Origin: Saccharicrinis sp.
GTDB lineage: Bacteria > Bacteroidota > Bacteroidia > Bacteroidales > Marinilabiliaceae
DNA length: 34,650 nucleotides
Reading direction: 5' to 3'
Assembly: GCA_024635585.1 (NCBI GenBank)
Contig: JAGXIP010000260.1
Span: 1-34,650 of the forward strand
Shown: piece after piece, positions 8,970 to 17,600 of the stretch
Layout of the letters: every line of letters starts with the position of its first letter
Position numbering within the stretch: the first letter of the stretch is position 1
The notes under the pieces: model-generated
What the model was told of the DNA's origin: nothing
Databases searched by the model: none
The model's input: only the letters and a program-made list of their open reading frames with translations
Made by a program: the position numbers and the translations under genes

Positions 8970-9470
8970 TTACCAATCAGAAAAGGCTTTGTTAAAAATG
9001 TCCTCTGTTAGCTGTTCTATAATTAAATTTGTTAGCTCACCTTCAATATCGGTTATGTTTCTTTCGCTGGGGTAGTCCTCGTAGGCACTAAATTGCGATT
9101 CCCAATTGTCCTTTGGGTTTTTAAAATTTCGATATTCTACCTTCACTGTTACAGTCAGTCGTGTTTCGGCCGAAAGTGCATCAGCTTGAATTGCCATCGG
9201 ACGAATGCTGTATCCTGTTATTGTACCTTTAAATTCTATGTCACCGTCTTTAGTTTCCAAAACCAATCGCGATTCGCGCGTTATCCTGTCTTTTAAAGCT
9301 TCCGTAAAGCTCTGGCTCATCGTGGGATTAATCAAAGGAGCCCTGTTTTCAAAATATTGTACCGTAAACGTTTTGATGTTTTCTGGTACCATGGAGCCTT
9401 TTAAAGTAAACCTTACAGAGCACGCTGAAAGTAAGCCAATAAGAGCGAGATATAAGAATATTTGTTTCAT
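8970..9470 (-). CDS. lptE: LPS-assembly lipoprotein LptE
   Basis: 166-residue outer-membrane lipoprotein that works with the LptD barrel to insert lipopolysaccharide into the outer leaflet. The start at 9470 was chosen over an in-frame ATG at 9497 because it gives a clean lipoprotein signal, MKQIFLYLALIGLLSAC, with lipobox LSAC and the acylated Cys17. The extra nine residues would be a charged extension in front of it. The mature part shows the Bacteroidota LptE pattern: VRFTLKGSMVPENIKTFTVQYFENRAP, then SFTEALKDRI, and ETRLTVTVKVEYRN. It overlaps no neighbour and precedes the TPR protein gene by 4 bases. Confidence 0.88.
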   Translation of the reverse strand: MKQIFLYLALIGLLSACSVRFTLKGSMVPENIKTFTVQYFENRAPLINPTMSQSFTEALKDRITRESRLVLETKDGDIEFKGTITGYSIRPMAIQADALSAETRLTVTVKVEYRNFKNPKDNWESQFSAYEDYPSERNITDIEGELTNLIIEQLTEDIFNKAFSDW

Positions 9471-9545
9471 ATGTTTATATTTTCTTTCAATTGCCATATG
9501 GAACTCGCCAGAAAATAATCATTCCCCTTTGTGAGAAATTTTTCT

Positions 9546-9565
9546 CATGGCTCGTTTCATATACT
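9546..9565 (+). repeat. Repeated motif, copy A (sigma-54 gene 3' flank)
   Basis: CATGGCTCGTTTCATATACT. Its first 15 bases recur exactly in inverted orientation at 10986-11000, on the other side of the sigma-54 activator gene. Its last 12 bases (GTTTCATATACT) recur directly at 9642-9653, across the stop codon of that gene, preceded by a similar CATGCCA. All three copies flank one regulator gene. Confidence 0.5.
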
Positions 9566-9652
9566 CTAAATTTGCAAAGCCTTTTTAATCTGTTCCGTTG
9601 TCAATTATCTGGATTGATAACCTCTTGTTTCGGCCATGCCAGTTTCATATAC

Positions 9653-10903
9653 TTAGTTGGTAATGCTGTGTTCTTTTATTTTTCGATATAGTGTACGTTC
9701 AGAGATGCCAAGTTCTTGTGCTGCATACTTGCGTTTGCCATTATATTTGTCTAATGCCTTTTTAATTAACTCTATTTCCTGATCCTCCAGCGACAGGGAT
9801 TCTTCTACAAATTCCTCTGTATCTTCAATGCTGTCGTGTAGGTTATCCTCCGGTCTGTTTTTAATAATAAATGGGGCATCGGATCGTGTGGCGGGAGTTG
9901 ATGAAAAATCTTTGTCCTGATATAATTTTTGAATGATATGTGCATGTTCGCCTTTGGTGTTGATGTTGCCATCCTGTTGTATCATTTCGAGCACCAGTTT
10001 TTTTAGATCGCCCATGTCCTTTTTCATATCAAAAAGTACCTTGTACAATATCTCTCTTTCATTGGCAAAGGATTTCTCGCCTGATGAAGAAGATTCCATT
10101 ATGGCTGGTAATTGTGACTCTCCACTAAAAGGAATATAAGTGCGCATCACATCGCCCGTAATAATTCGATTTTCTTCGATAACAGATATTTGTTCCGTAA
10201 TATTTTTTAGCTGACGGATATTTCCAGGCCAGCGGTAGCGCTGCAAAAGTTCTTTGGCCTCAGGTTGAAGCTTAATAACCGGCATACGATACTTATCGGC
10301 AAAGTCGTGAGCAAATTTCCTGAATAACAGATAGATGTCTTCCGTCCTATCTCGTAATGGTGGTATGGTGATGGGCACACTGCTAAGGCGATAATATAGA
10401 TCCTCGCGGAACTTGCCTTCGCGTGTGGCTTTTTCCATCATTACGTTGGTGGCGGCTACTACACGTACGTCGGATTTTATGCTTTTTGACGAACCTACCT
10501 TAATAAATTCACCTGCTTCAAGTACCCTTAATAATCTCACCTGAGTCGAAAGCGGAAGTTCTCCAATCTCATCTAAAAATATGGTACCGTTGTTGGCTTC
10601 TTCAAAATATCCTTTCCTATCGGATAGCGCGCCTGTAAAAGAACCCTTTTCGTGGCCGAAGAGCTCAGAGTCGATGGTGCCCTCGGGTATAGCACCACAG
10701 TTAACAGCTATATAAGGGCCATGCTTACGCGAGCTGAACTGATGTATAATCTTCGGAAAAACTTCCTTCCCCGTTCCACTCTCACCGGTAATAAGCACCG
10801 TTAAATCGGTAGGTGCTACCTGCACTGCTACATCAATAGCCCGGTTGAGTCCATAGGAATTGCCGATAACTCCGTATCGTTGTTTTATAGGTTGTATCTC
10901 CAT
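9653..10903 (-). CDS. Sigma-54-dependent transcriptional activator (AAA+/Fis)
   Basis: 416 residues from the ATG at 10903. A TTG 36 bases further upstream is in frame but less likely. The AAA+ core has Walker A GESGTGKE at residues 40-47, the sigma-54 contact loop as GSFTGA (87-92, where most members have GAFTGA), Walker B TIFLDEIGEL, and the arginine-finger region LRDRTEDI. A C-terminal Fis-type helix-turn-helix (KRKYAAQELGISERTLYRKIKEH) binds DNA. There is no receiver, GAF or PAS domain, so activity must be set by level, by a partner or by the long acidic linker (about 280-365). It heads the cluster with lptE, the TPR protein and secG. This order is common in Bacteroidota, where sigma-54 target sets are poorly known. 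Confidence 0.9.
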   Translation of the reverse strand: MEIQPIKQRYGVIGNSYGLNRAIDVAVQVAPTDLTVLITGESGTGKEVFPKIIHQFSSRKHGPYIAVNCGAIPEGTIDSELFGHEKGSFTGALSDRKGYFEEANNGTIFLDEIGELPLSTQVRLLRVLEAGEFIKVGSSKSIKSDVRVVAATNVMMEKATREGKFREDLYYRLSSVPITIPPLRDRTEDIYLLFRKFAHDFADKYRMPVIKLQPEAKELLQRYRWPGNIRQLKNITEQISVIEENRIITGDVMRTYIPFSGESQLPAIMESSSSGEKSFANEREILYKVLFDMKKDMGDLKKLVLEMIQQDGNINTKGEHAHIIQKLYQDKDFSSTPATRSDAPFIIKNRPEDNLHDSIEDTEEFVEESLSLEDQEIELIKKALDKYNGKRKYAAQELGISERTLYRKIKEHSITN

Positions 10904-11294
10904 ATAATTATTGTTTTGAAGGTTAAAATCAGAACTCAAAATATGGGATCTGCAAGTAACCTATCGAGACTTAAAAAAATAACACATGAAACGAGCCATG
11001 TGAGTATCCTCAAAAATAGAAGGATAACTAAAACGGCTAGTTCCCTGCCTCCCGAAACGAGTTCGCAAAAGGTTGCGACAGGCAGGTATCTGACCTACAA
11101 ATGATGGACAGATGAATTTTTTTCAGTAAACCTGACAAAGTTACAATTCTCTGAACAATTAATAGGACAAATAAAATATCAAATTTCTTTAAAAAATAGG
11201 AGGTATGCCAAAATCTGTTGTTATATTAGGTTTCTTTGTGTTGGGTTGGTGATAATTTAACATCAAAAAACAAACTATACCTTATTATTTTATT
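10904..11294. other. Divergent spacer between sigma-54 activator and branching enzyme
   Basis: 391 bases between divergent genes. From left to right: dyad CACATG-N8-CATGTG (10983-11002) containing the second copy of the CATGGCTCGTTTCAT motif (10986-11000, minus strand); a small hairpin TATCCT/AGGATA after it; the nested REP-like hairpin at 11044-11086; a minus-strand TAACTTTG (11136-11143) matching the -7 consensus, with a TTTG 24 bases upstream, slightly too far; and AGGAGG at 11198-11203 followed one base later by a 15-codon hydrophobic reading frame (11205-11252). No confident promoter for the branching enzyme is seen. Confidence 0.45.
11044..11086. repeat. REP-like nested hairpin
   Basis: Outer stem CCTGCCT (11044-11050) with AGGCAGG (11080-11086). 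Inner stem TCGCAA (11063-11068) with TTGCGA (11073-11078) around a 4-base loop. A related palindrome with CCTGTTTGCC/GGCAGACAGG arms lies at 33985-34004, which suggests a family of mobile palindromes rather than a gene-specific signal. Confidence 0.6.
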
Positions 11295-13310
11295 ATGGAA
11301 ACACCAAATTTTGTAAAAAGCGACTCTTATTTAAAGCCTTTTGAGCCGGCTATTAAAAACAGGATTCAGCATTATCATACTAAGCTTGCCGAAATCAATA
11401 CCATCTTTGGCGATTTATACCAAATGGCGGGAGGATTTGATTACTACTGCCTCCATGACGTGGGGGATGCATATCGTTTACGAGAGTGGGCACCTAACGC
11501 TACTCAATTGTTTTTAATTGGTGATTTTAGTAAGTGGCTTTGCGATAATAAATATAAATTCGAGAAAAAGGAGAATGGTAATTGGGAGCTTTTTATTTCC
11601 AAATCAGATTTAAAGCATGGCGATTTGTTTAAACTGCACATGTTTTGGGAAGGTGGTGATGGACTACGCTTGCCATCGCATATTAACCGAGTGGTGCAAG
11701 ATGACAAAACAAAAATATTTAGCGCCCAGGTATGGCAACCTCAAAAGCAATACAAATGGAGCGACAAGGATTTTGTGCCCCAGACAAACCCGCTTCTTAT
11801 ATACGAGGGGCATGTAGGTATGTCGTCGGAAGAGGAAAAAGTTAACTCTTATACCGATTTTAAAACTCAGGTATTACCACGGATTATTAAAGCTGGATAC
11901 ACCACTATACAGCTTATGGCCATTCAGGAACATCCGTATTATGGTAGCTTTGGTTATCATGTTTCTAATTACTTTGCAGTTTCGTCGCGTTTTGGAACGC
12001 CTGATGAGCTTAAAGATTTGATTAACGAAGCGCATAAAAACGGTATTGCGGTTATCATGGATATTGTTCATTCTCATGCCGTGAAAAACAGGGAGGAAGG
12101 ACTGGCGTTTTTTGATGGTACGGTATATCAATATTTTCACGATGGCCTAAAAGGTGAGCATCCCGCGTGGGACAGCAAATGCTTTAATTATGGAAAAAAT
12201 GAGGTGCTTCAGTTTTTGCTCTCCAACTGCCGCTATTGGATTGAGGAGTATCACTTCGATGGTTTCCGTTTTGATGGTATCACAAGTATGCTCTATACGC
12301 ATCATGGTTTAGAGTATGCTTTTGCCTCGTATGCCGATTATTTTAACGGGACCTTGGATTTTGATGCCACTACGTATCTAACGCTTGCCAATCAGCTTAT
12401 CCATCATATAAAACCCAATGCCATTAGTGTGGCCGAGGATATGAGTGGCTTGCCCGGCTTGGCGTGCGATATCGAAAATGGAGGTATTGGTTTCGATTAT
12501 CGCCTATCCATGGGAGTACCGGATTTTTGGATTAAATTGATTAAGGATCTGACCGATGAAAACTGGAACGTGGGGCAGATCTTCCATGAATTATCGCAGC
12601 ATCGCTACGAGGAAAAAACCATATCCTATGCTGAGTCGCATGATCAGGCTTTGGTGGGGGACAAAACAATTTTTTTCCGTTTGGTAGACAAGGAGATGTA
12701 CGATAAAATGGACGTTTCGTCGCAGAGTTTGGTTGTAGACCGTGGAATTGCTTTGCACAAGATGATTCGTTTGGCCACCCTATCAACTGCCTACGGGGGT
12801 TACCTTAATTTTATGGGTAATGAGTTTGGACATCCCGAGTGGATAGATTTTCCGAGGGAGGGCAATGGCTGGTCACACAAATATGCACGGCGTCAATGGA
12901 GTTTAATGGGGAATAAAGCACTCAAATTCAAATATCTGGCAGCATTTGATAAAGAAATGATCGAAAAAGCGAAATCGGGTTACTTACTCGATAATGAACC
13001 TTGTTATGGCGTAAATATAAACGAAGCAGACCAATTGATGTGTTTTAAACGAGGGAGATTCTATTTTATATTTAATTGGTCGCCTACCAACTCCTATACC
13101 GATTATGGAATTTATACCGATGGGGGTAAATATAAAATAGTGCTTAGCACAGATAATGCGAAGTTTGGCGGGTATGGTAATGTGGATGAGTCCCTTACCT
13201 ATTTTGCCGAACGTATGCCATTTAATAACGGTCAGTATCAGCTCAAACTATACATACCTGCACGTACGGCCTTCGTGATGGAACGTCAGCCAACAAAAAG
13301 GGTGCATTAG
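11295..13310 (+). CDS. glgB: 1,4-alpha-glucan (glycogen) branching enzyme, GH13
   Basis: 671 residues. Cuts alpha-1,4 glucan chains and rejoins them by alpha-1,6 bonds. A CBM48-type domain occupies residues about 55-165 (LREWAPNATQLFLIGDFSKW). The GH13 barrel follows, with VIMDIVHSH (region I), the nucleophile D327 in GFRFDGI, the acid/base E381 in VAEDMSG and the third acid D450 in ESHDQALVGDKT. A C-terminal beta domain ends the protein. The N-terminal form and FNWSPTNSYTDY resemble the eukaryotic (GBE1-like) branch rather than the enterobacterial GlgB, as usual in Bacteroidota. It is the only plus-strand glycogen gene here, separated from the minus-strand glycogen genes by the sia-like locus. 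Confidence 0.95.
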   Translation: METPNFVKSDSYLKPFEPAIKNRIQHYHTKLAEINTIFGDLYQMAGGFDYYCLHDVGDAYRLREWAPNATQLFLIGDFSKWLCDNKYKFEKKENGNWELFISKSDLKHGDLFKLHMFWEGGDGLRLPSHINRVVQDDKTKIFSAQVWQPQKQYKWSDKDFVPQTNPLLIYEGHVGMSSEEEKVNSYTDFKTQVLPRIIKAGYTTIQLMAIQEHPYYGSFGYHVSNYFAVSSRFGTPDELKDLINEAHKNGIAVIMDIVHSHAVKNREEGLAFFDGTVYQYFHDGLKGEHPAWDSKCFNYGKNEVLQFLLSNCRYWIEEYHFDGFRFDGITSMLYTHHGLEYAFASYADYFNGTLDFDATTYLTLANQLIHHIKPNAISVAEDMSGLPGLACDIENGGIGFDYRLSMGVPDFWIKLIKDLTDENWNVGQIFHELSQHRYEEKTISYAESHDQALVGDKTIFFRLVDKEMYDKMDVSSQSLVVDRGIALHKMIRLATLSTAYGGYLNFMGNEFGHPEWIDFPREGNGWSHKYARRQWSLMGNKALKFKYLAAFDKEMIEKAKSGYLLDNEPCYGVNINEADQLMCFKRGRFYFIFNWSPTNSYTDYGIYTDGGKYKIVLSTDNAKFGGYGNVDESLTYFAERMPFNNGQYQLKLYIPARTAFVMERQPTKRVH

Positions 13311-13324
13311 TTTTAATAGCGGAC

Positions 13325-13593
13325 ATCACGCCGTTGGCGCTCCGATTGGAACGGTACATTAACCTATCCCTTGCAGGATAGGCTAATGACCACCCCCCTA
13401 TCGGGGCTATAAAAAAATGACCATGCGGATATGTCTGTAAAATCAGTGTTTATGTAGCGACTTGCTTGTAGCACCAAAGGTGTGTAGTCATTAGCATAGG
13501 GTGTAATCGGCATAGCTGATGAGCCCTATGATTTTACAATAATGTAAATAAGCACCAACGGTGTGATCGGTGAAGCCGCTAAACCCTATGATA
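13325..13593. repeat. Composite of REP-like palindromes after the branching enzyme
   Basis: The whole 321-base spacer 13311-13631 is non-coding and repeat-rich. Long hairpin 13357-13388: CATTAACCTATCC pairs with GGATAGGCTAATG, 12 of 13 bases. Next is a CCCC-TATC-GGGG hairpin (13395-13406). Copy 1 (about 13469-13532) contains GCACCAAAGGTGTG, then ATCGGC, and CCCTATG pairing with CATAGGG. Copy 2 (about 13551-13593) has GCACCAACGGTGTGATCGG and CCCTATGAT, lacking about 24 bases of copy 1. A third, inverted copy of the dyad (ATCACGCCGTTGGCGC, 13325-13340) lies at the left. No gene or promoter was recognised; one of the hairpins may end transcription of the converging genes. Confidence 0.6.
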
Positions 13594-13631
13594 ACTTGAG
13601 AAGCTTATAACGATTATTTAGTATGGTTTAT

Positions 13632-14036
13632 CTATAAAATAGCTTCTTTAACAAACTCGAAGGAAAACTTTGACATTCGGGACATTTCTTGACCAACCTC
13701 CAACATATCTTCATCGTCTTCCTCATAATGCCAGCGAACATTAATTGGATGACCCAGCGTGCGAAGATGACCTAATTTTTTACAAAAATCCAGAATAAAC
13801 TTTGCCGACGTTGAATTGAAATATTCAAGGGTAAAATCAAATATAATGGGTGCATAAATTTGTGCGTCATTCTGTTTGAAATACGCCTCCAACTCTTTAA
13901 CCCAATCTATAACAGGCTTATAAAAAACACTTGCATTTTCAGGCCTTGATTCACCTGAAATTTCAAACATTGATGTATCAGGTTCAAACAGAATTTTAGG
14001 TGAATTAGGAGTAGAATCAATTATTAATTTTCTCAT
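13632..14036 (-). CDS. SiaC-family regulatory phosphoprotein (DUF1987)
   Basis: 134 residues matching the SiaC/DUF1987 family. It begins with a short strand ending IDSTPNSPKILFEPDTSMFEISGES, then RPENASVFYKPVIDWVKEL, the central YFNSTSAKFILDF and the C-terminal INVRWHYEEDDEDMLEVGQE. In Pseudomonas, SiaC is phosphorylated by SiaB on a threonine (Thr68, from memory) in the equivalent YLNTSS segment. Here the segment reads N74-S75-T76-S77, so S75 or T76 is the likely site. Unphosphorylated SiaC activates the cyclase SiaD there. No cyclase gene lies nearby here. It is downstream of the siaB homologue with an 18-base gap and clearly co-transcribed. Confidence 0.88.
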   Translation of the reverse strand: MRKLIIDSTPNSPKILFEPDTSMFEISGESRPENASVFYKPVIDWVKELEAYFKQNDAQIYAPIIFDFTLEYFNSTSAKFILDFCKKLGHLRTLGHPINVRWHYEEDDEDMLEVGQEMSRMSKFSFEFVKEAIL

Positions 14037-14054
14037 AAAATAAATTCTTTAATT

Positions 14055-14555
14055 TTAATAGGGAACGGCTACTTGTAATTCAAATATCGATAACTCTTTG
14101 TTTAAAGGGGCAAAACTATAGCTGAAATCATTATTCGCCTTTAGAGCTATGGTTAATATTCCTAAACCAGCGCCCTTGTTTATTAAAACATCTTCTTTGG
14201 CTATCTGATGTTCGTACATCTTAAGCAAGGTTGCTCTGTCTTGATTTTTTGCATCATTCAATTTTTGCTTAAGGATATCTATTTCTTCATTTAAAATAAG
14301 GTTGCCGGTCGTTATTAAATATTTGTTATCCTTTTTTTTAAGTACAATGTAGGGGTGTATTTTTTCGTTGGGATCCATCGTGTGATGCTTAAGGATATTC
14401 TCAATGCATTCGACCATAATATTGTACACACGTTTTTTTACAACCTTATCAATGGAATGCTTATCCAGGTGATTTTTAACCTTTTGTAAGAGAATTTCTG
14501 TGGTTTTAAACTCAATAAATCCCTGATAGCTAAGTATAGTACGAGTTTCTGACAT
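14055..14555 (-). CDS. SiaB-family protein kinase (DUF6272)
   Basis: 166-residue small kinase with a GHKL/HATPase-like fold. The N-box is visible as VECIENILKHH (E49 and N53) and a glycine loop as NKGAGLGILTIA (GAGLG 128-132), separated by a TTGN turn at 82-85. There is no histidine-phosphotransfer or sensor domain, as expected for serine/threonine kinases of partner-switch systems (compare SpoIIAB, RsbW and SiaB). By analogy it phosphorylates the SiaC homologue encoded just downstream. The gene is divergent from the ABC transporter gene, with 125 bases between them, so the two halves of the locus can be controlled from one region. Confidence 0.85.
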   Translation of the reverse strand: MSETRTILSYQGFIEFKTTEILLQKVKNHLDKHSIDKVVKKRVYNIMVECIENILKHHTMDPNEKIHPYIVLKKKDNKYLITTGNLILNEEIDILKQKLNDAKNQDRATLLKMYEHQIAKEDVLINKGAGLGILTIALKANNDFSYSFAPLNKELSIFELQVAVPY

Positions 14556-14680
14556 TAAAAAAATGATAGATAGTATTCGGTTTGCAAAAGTGATTTTATG
14601 ATATAATCTTTAAAGCCTTTTATTACTATTTTTTACAAGATAGGAAATAATTTAGTAGCTTTAACTACAACTTTTATCCC
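14556..14680. promoter_or_regulatory. Divergent control region of the sia-like locus
   Basis: 125 bases between the kinase gene (minus) and the transporter gene (plus), so promoters for both units are expected here. On the plus strand TAGCTTTA (14656-14663) is one base off the -7 consensus. On the minus strand CACTTTTG, in the kinase leader, is two bases off it. A weak dyad GTAG-N6-CTAC overlaps the plus-strand box. Positional evidence is better than motif evidence. Confidence 0.3.
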
Positions 14681-17600
14681 ATGAACGAAAATATATTAAA
14701 GGCATTAATGCAGTTGTTTGCCTTGGTAATAGATATTGATATCTCGGTAAAGCAACCAGACCGGGAACGAAAATTTGTGGAAGTGTTCCTGAGTAGGCTA
14801 TTAAATAAAGATTTGATAGAAAAATTTTTAACTCAGTTCGATGATTACCTAACATTATATTCTTCTAAGAATGTTGGCATCCCGGCCAGAAAAAAAAGAA
14901 AACGGGAGATGGTCGATGCTATGAAGGTGATGGCTATCTGCGAACAGATTAACAAGGAATTAGAGCAAAAGCAAAAAACCTTTGTCCTTTTGAAATTATT
15001 GGAATTTATCTCGTTGGATGAAACGTTTACCGAAAAAGAATTGGACTTTGTTTTATCGGTGGCAACAGCTTTTAATATTGAGGAAACGGAATACCTAAAT
15101 TGTAAGAATTTTATTTTTAATGCCAATGAGGCGATTCCTGAAAAGCAGAACATTCTAATTTTTGATACAGGTAATGGCGAACCCAAAGATGGAATTAAGC
15201 ACATTAACATTGGGAATATTTCGGGGCAACTCATCTTTATACACATTAAAAGCACGCACACATTTGCTTTCAGATATACCGGGGATCAAGATGTGTTTTT
15301 GAATGGGCAAAATATTACACCCAAACAAGTATATGTTTTTGAAACAGGTTCATCCTTAAGGAGTTCAACCACAAAGACATTGTATTATACCGATGTTGTT
15401 AAAGAATTTATGAACCTGCCGGAGGAAAAGAGCACTTCGTTAATGGCTCAGGATATTGTTTTCAGGTTTAAAAATAGTGAGAATGGAGTGCGCTTACAAG
15501 AGTTGAATATTGATTCTGGGCAACTGGTAGGTATAATGGGTGCAAGTGGAGCAGGAAAATCTACTTTGCTAAATATTTTAAACGGAAATTTAAAACCTCA
15601 ACAAGGCCGGGTGTTTATCAATGGCTACAATTTGTACGACGATAAGGATAAGGCAAAGAATAGTTATATAGGATATGTGCCTCAGGATGACATACTATTT
15701 GAAGAATTAACGGTTTATCAGAACCTTTACTTTAATGCACAGCTTTGCCTTGATAGCTATACCGAAGAAGACAGAAAAGAGGCTGTAAATAGCATGCTAC
15801 AAAGCCTTGATTTATATAGTATTAAAGATTTGGTGGTAGGTAATTTGTTAAATAAATTGATTAGTGGGGGGCAACGTAAGCGATTGAATATAGCACTTGA
15901 ATTGATTAGAGAGCCCTCCGTACTTTTTGTTGACGAACCTACTTCGGGTTTATCTTCTGTTGATTCTGAGGTGGTTATGAACCTGTTGAAGGAGCAGACC
16001 CTAAAGGGGAAAATAGTACTGGTAAATATTCATCAGCCATCATCCGATATATTTAAAATGTTCGATAAAATGCTCTTTCTGGATAAGGGTGGGTATTTAA
16101 TATATTATGGCAACCCTATCGATGCCGTCAGCTATTTTAAATCTAAGAGCAATTATATCAATGCTAAAGTAGAGCAATGTGGCGAATGCGGTAATGTTAA
16201 TCCGGAACAACTATTACAGATTATCGAATCGAGAATAGTAAATGAATATGGCAAATTAACCAGAACCCGGAAAATAACACCTAAAGAATGGTTTGATGTT
16301 TTTCATCAAACACATGAAAAGTCTGCCATTCACATTTCCTCCCATAAACATAAAGCTATCGGTGTTTTATGCAGCTTCCCAACAAAATTAAAACAATTTA
16401 AAATATTTCTTCGTCGCGATTTGCTAACCAAACTAACCAATAAACAATATCTATTAATTAGTCTGTTAGAAGCCCCTTTATTGGCAGTGTTGTTGGGTTT
16501 TTTTACCAAATATATTAGCGGTAAGATTGGTGATCCTGACGCCTACGTATTTATGAAAAACAACAATCTTCCGGCTTATATTTTTATGGCGGTAGTGGTT
16601 GCCTTGTTTCTTGGGCTTTCTATTTCTGCCGAAGAAATAATCAAGGACAGAAAGCACTTAAAACGTGAATCTTTTTTGGGATTGAGCAGGATGAGCTATT
16701 TGAACTCAAAAATTTGCCTTTTGTTCCTTATCTCTGCCATTCAAATGCTCACATTTGTATGGATAGGTAATTATATTCTCGAAATAAAGGGAATGACTTT
16801 TCATTATTGGCTTATCCTATTCACTACTTCTTGTTTTGCTAACTTATTGGGATTGAATCTTTCCTCAGCATTAAATTCTGTTATTACCATATACATTTTG
16901 ATACCTTTTATTTTAGTCCCAGAGTTGCTGTTCAGTGGCGTTATTGTGCGCTATGAAAATTTGCACAAGAGCATAACATCTCAAGTTTATGTACCTGTTA
17001 TTGGCGATTTGATGACTTCACGCTGGGCCTACGAGGCACTTGTTGTTCATCAGCATAATGCCAATGCGTTCCAAAAACATTTTAATGATATCGAGAGAGA
17101 CAAAAGTACATCAAGTTACAATAAAGATTATTTGATGCCTCAACTGCAAGAATGCGTACGTTTTTGTAAGCAGAATTTAGAAAATGCAGATAAAGTAGAA
17201 GAATTTAATCTATATCTGAGTTTGTTGAAAAATGGAATGGAGAAACTTGAATTCAACACCGATATTTCATTTCCGAACCTTTCTAAAATAACTATGGGCG
17301 AGGTTAGTGCTGAGGTGTTGGACGAAGTAAATGAAAATTTGGAGAAGGCGAAAAAGAAACTGATGTATATTGCTAACGATGCAACCAAACGAAGTGACAT
17401 TAAGTACCACGAACTGGTGAAAAAATTAGGAGGCGAAGATTCATTTTTTGCATTTAGACAGCAATACGACAATAAAACTCTAGATGATTTAGTAACTAAT
17501 AGAGACGGCCTTGAGAAGATAACCATAGTCAATGATCAATATGTACAACTCAAAGATCCAATATACAAAATACCGGATTCAAAATATGGGCGCGCTCATT

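Noticed and set aside
9471..9497. Nine-residue N-terminal extension of LptE
   Set aside because: A charged extension in front of a complete lipoprotein signal peptide would be unusual. The ATG at 9470 gives a normal signal.
10904..10939. TTG start for the sigma-54 activator
   Set aside because: An ATG 12 codons later begins right before the conserved segment, and the extra residues are Asn-rich and not family-like.
13311..13631. CRISPR array
   Set aside because: The repeats are few, palindromic, unequal in spacing and differ by deletions. There are no regular spacers and no cas genes.
13311..13631. tRNA or small structured RNA gene
   Set aside because: No cloverleaf or T-loop consensus could be traced. 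The hairpins resemble REP-type repeats.
14845..15261. 138-codon frame antisense to the ABC transporter gene
   Set aside because: It has no recognisable domain and lies inside a well-supported coding region on the other strand.
15130..15415. A true phosphothreonine-binding FHA domain in the ABC protein
   Set aside because: Only the NG turn fits. The conserved Arg, Ser and His of FHA domains are not visible, so the call is kept at FHA-like.
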